A stretch of 21,082 bases of DNA from Oppiella nova. Lineage: Eukaryota > Arthropoda > Arachnida > Sarcoptiformes > Oppiidae. The position numbers were made by a program, and so were the translations under genes. The notes under the pieces were generated by a model. It was given only the letters and a program-made list of their open reading frames with translations, did not search any database and was not told the DNA's origin. The stretch is taken from positions 1 through 21,082 of the forward strand of contig CAJPVJ010000721.1 of NCBI GenBank assembly GCA_905397405.1, in the 5' to 3' direction. The stretch's first letter is position 1, and the number at the start of each line of letters is the position of its first letter. Shown one piece after another: positions 20,298 to 21,082 of this stretch.

Positions 20298-21082
20298 TTA
20301 GACAACAGGACAGTAGGAAAGGCCTTCATGTTGTTGTGACTTAAGTGGAGCCAAATTCCAGTAACGGCACCGAAGGAGACGGGCAGCGGCTTTGGGCTGT
20401 CTTTCCCGAGTGAATATACCCTTCCGATTGCCGATCACTCTATCAGTACCACCATCTGATGTTTGAGTGGCAGGCTTCGGCTGATGGCCTACATGTACAC
20501 AACATATTCATGAAAATCAGGAATAATTTATAGAGCAGAAGATGTTTTGCATTGAATGCATACTCTGTCCGGTCATGAAGTCAGCGAAATTCCAGACCAG
20601 TTCCCCGACAAAGAAGCCCTCTTTTCTGAGTCCATCAAACGCTTTGTGATAATTCATTAGAAACTCGGATTCATAGTCTTCGGAGAATACATATGAAGGT
20701 TCCTAATGATGTGGTTTAGGTTTATGTTATCGTGAAATTTAATAAATTTGGTTATATTGTCTAAATACCATATGTATACCGGCCAATGTATCGGCGCCGT
20801 ACTCTGCGATCATAATTGGCTTTTTATGGGTGTTGTACCAGTTATTGAATTCAGTGTTCACTTGCTTTTCAATTACTTGCGGATAACCACAGTCTGAATA
20901 CCAGCCGTAATACCTGTTAATCATCAGTACGTCTAAAGACTGAGACATTTGGTCTGTTTTATAGTCAGCATCAATGGCACCGGTTATGGGACGGGTTTTG
21001 TCGAGACTTCTTGCGTGAGCCGACACTTTCTTGAAGTAATCTCCTGCTTCTGGTTTATCAGACATCGGCTCATTAGCAATGG
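20298..21082 (-). CDS. Beta-glucuronidase (GH2), tandem copy GUS-4, 5' part beyond the window
   Basis: Only the 3' part is visible: the end of exon 3 (21082-20769), exon 4 (20702-20564) and exon 5 (20488-20298). The window cuts exon 3 at the acid/base motif ([11 protein letters not shown]), so that glutamate is just inside. The nucleophile motif reads AEYGADT instead of SEYGADT ([10 protein letters not shown]); the glutamate is kept and the preceding Ser is Ala. Exon 5 carries the extra [11 protein letters not shown] segment, then [13 protein letters not shown] and the tail YCPVV. The sequence is closest to GUS-3, including the 3' flank (ATTAGACAACAGGACAGTAG), which suggests a recent duplication. 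No break is seen in the visible part. Confidence 0.9.

Overview
This looks like nuclear DNA of an arthropod, most likely an acariform mite. That is an inference from AT-rich intergenic DNA, very short GT-AG introns (about 50-190 bp), compact eukaryotic genes and a lineage-specific tandem array of lysosomal-type beta-glucuronidases. I see no rRNA, tRNA, CRISPR or bacterial operon structure. All exon boundaries were worked out by eye from reading frame, splice sites and remembered family sequences; no search was run.

Left part (1-10030). An AT-rich stretch with a 163-bp terminal-inverted-repeat element (596-758) precedes a plus-strand HtrA-like gene (about 1430-2507, three exons) whose catalytic histidine is lost and whose serine loop is remodelled. 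Tail-to-tail with it lies a minus-strand PARP1-like gene (5524-2965, two exons). It has an intact H-Y-E ART triad, but no BRCT domain or second zinc finger is visible, and an in-frame 4 x 30-bp minisatellite sits in the linker. Head-to-head with PARP is an unrecognised plus-strand gene (6816-7742). Its exon 2 is open in two frames, and a similar first exon lies 526 bp upstream (6290), interrupted by TCC-TGA. A 2.3-kb AT-rich spacer follows, with a second miniature inverted-repeat element (9544-9730).

Right part (10031-21082). There are four tandem minus-strand GH2 beta-glucuronidase genes. GUS-1 (12280-10031) and GUS-2 (15614-13306) look complete, with signal peptide, both catalytic glutamates and the N-x-K motif. 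GUS-3 (19733-17351) is broken by a 128-bp tandem duplication in exon 2 and an 8-bp insertion in exon 3. GUS-4 runs off the right edge, with only its 3' half visible. The first four introns sit at the same sites in all complete copies. An ABHD11-like alpha/beta hydrolase gene (17047-16113) sits between GUS-3 and GUS-2, and its nucleophile serine (GHSMG) is replaced by glycine (GHGVG).

Functionally, the GUS proteins should be secreted or lysosomal exoglycosidases removing glucuronic acid from glycosaminoglycans, plant or fungal polysaccharides or glucuronide conjugates, and an expanded array fits a digestive or detoxifying role. The HtrA-like and ABHD11-like genes are both open but lack key catalytic residues, so they are candidate pseudoenzymes. 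The most notable structural signals are two tandem duplications with the same 128-bp offset in different GUS copies, and a 128-bp tract identical between GUS-1 and GUS-3. These point to gene conversion and unequal exchange in the array, or to assembly artefacts.
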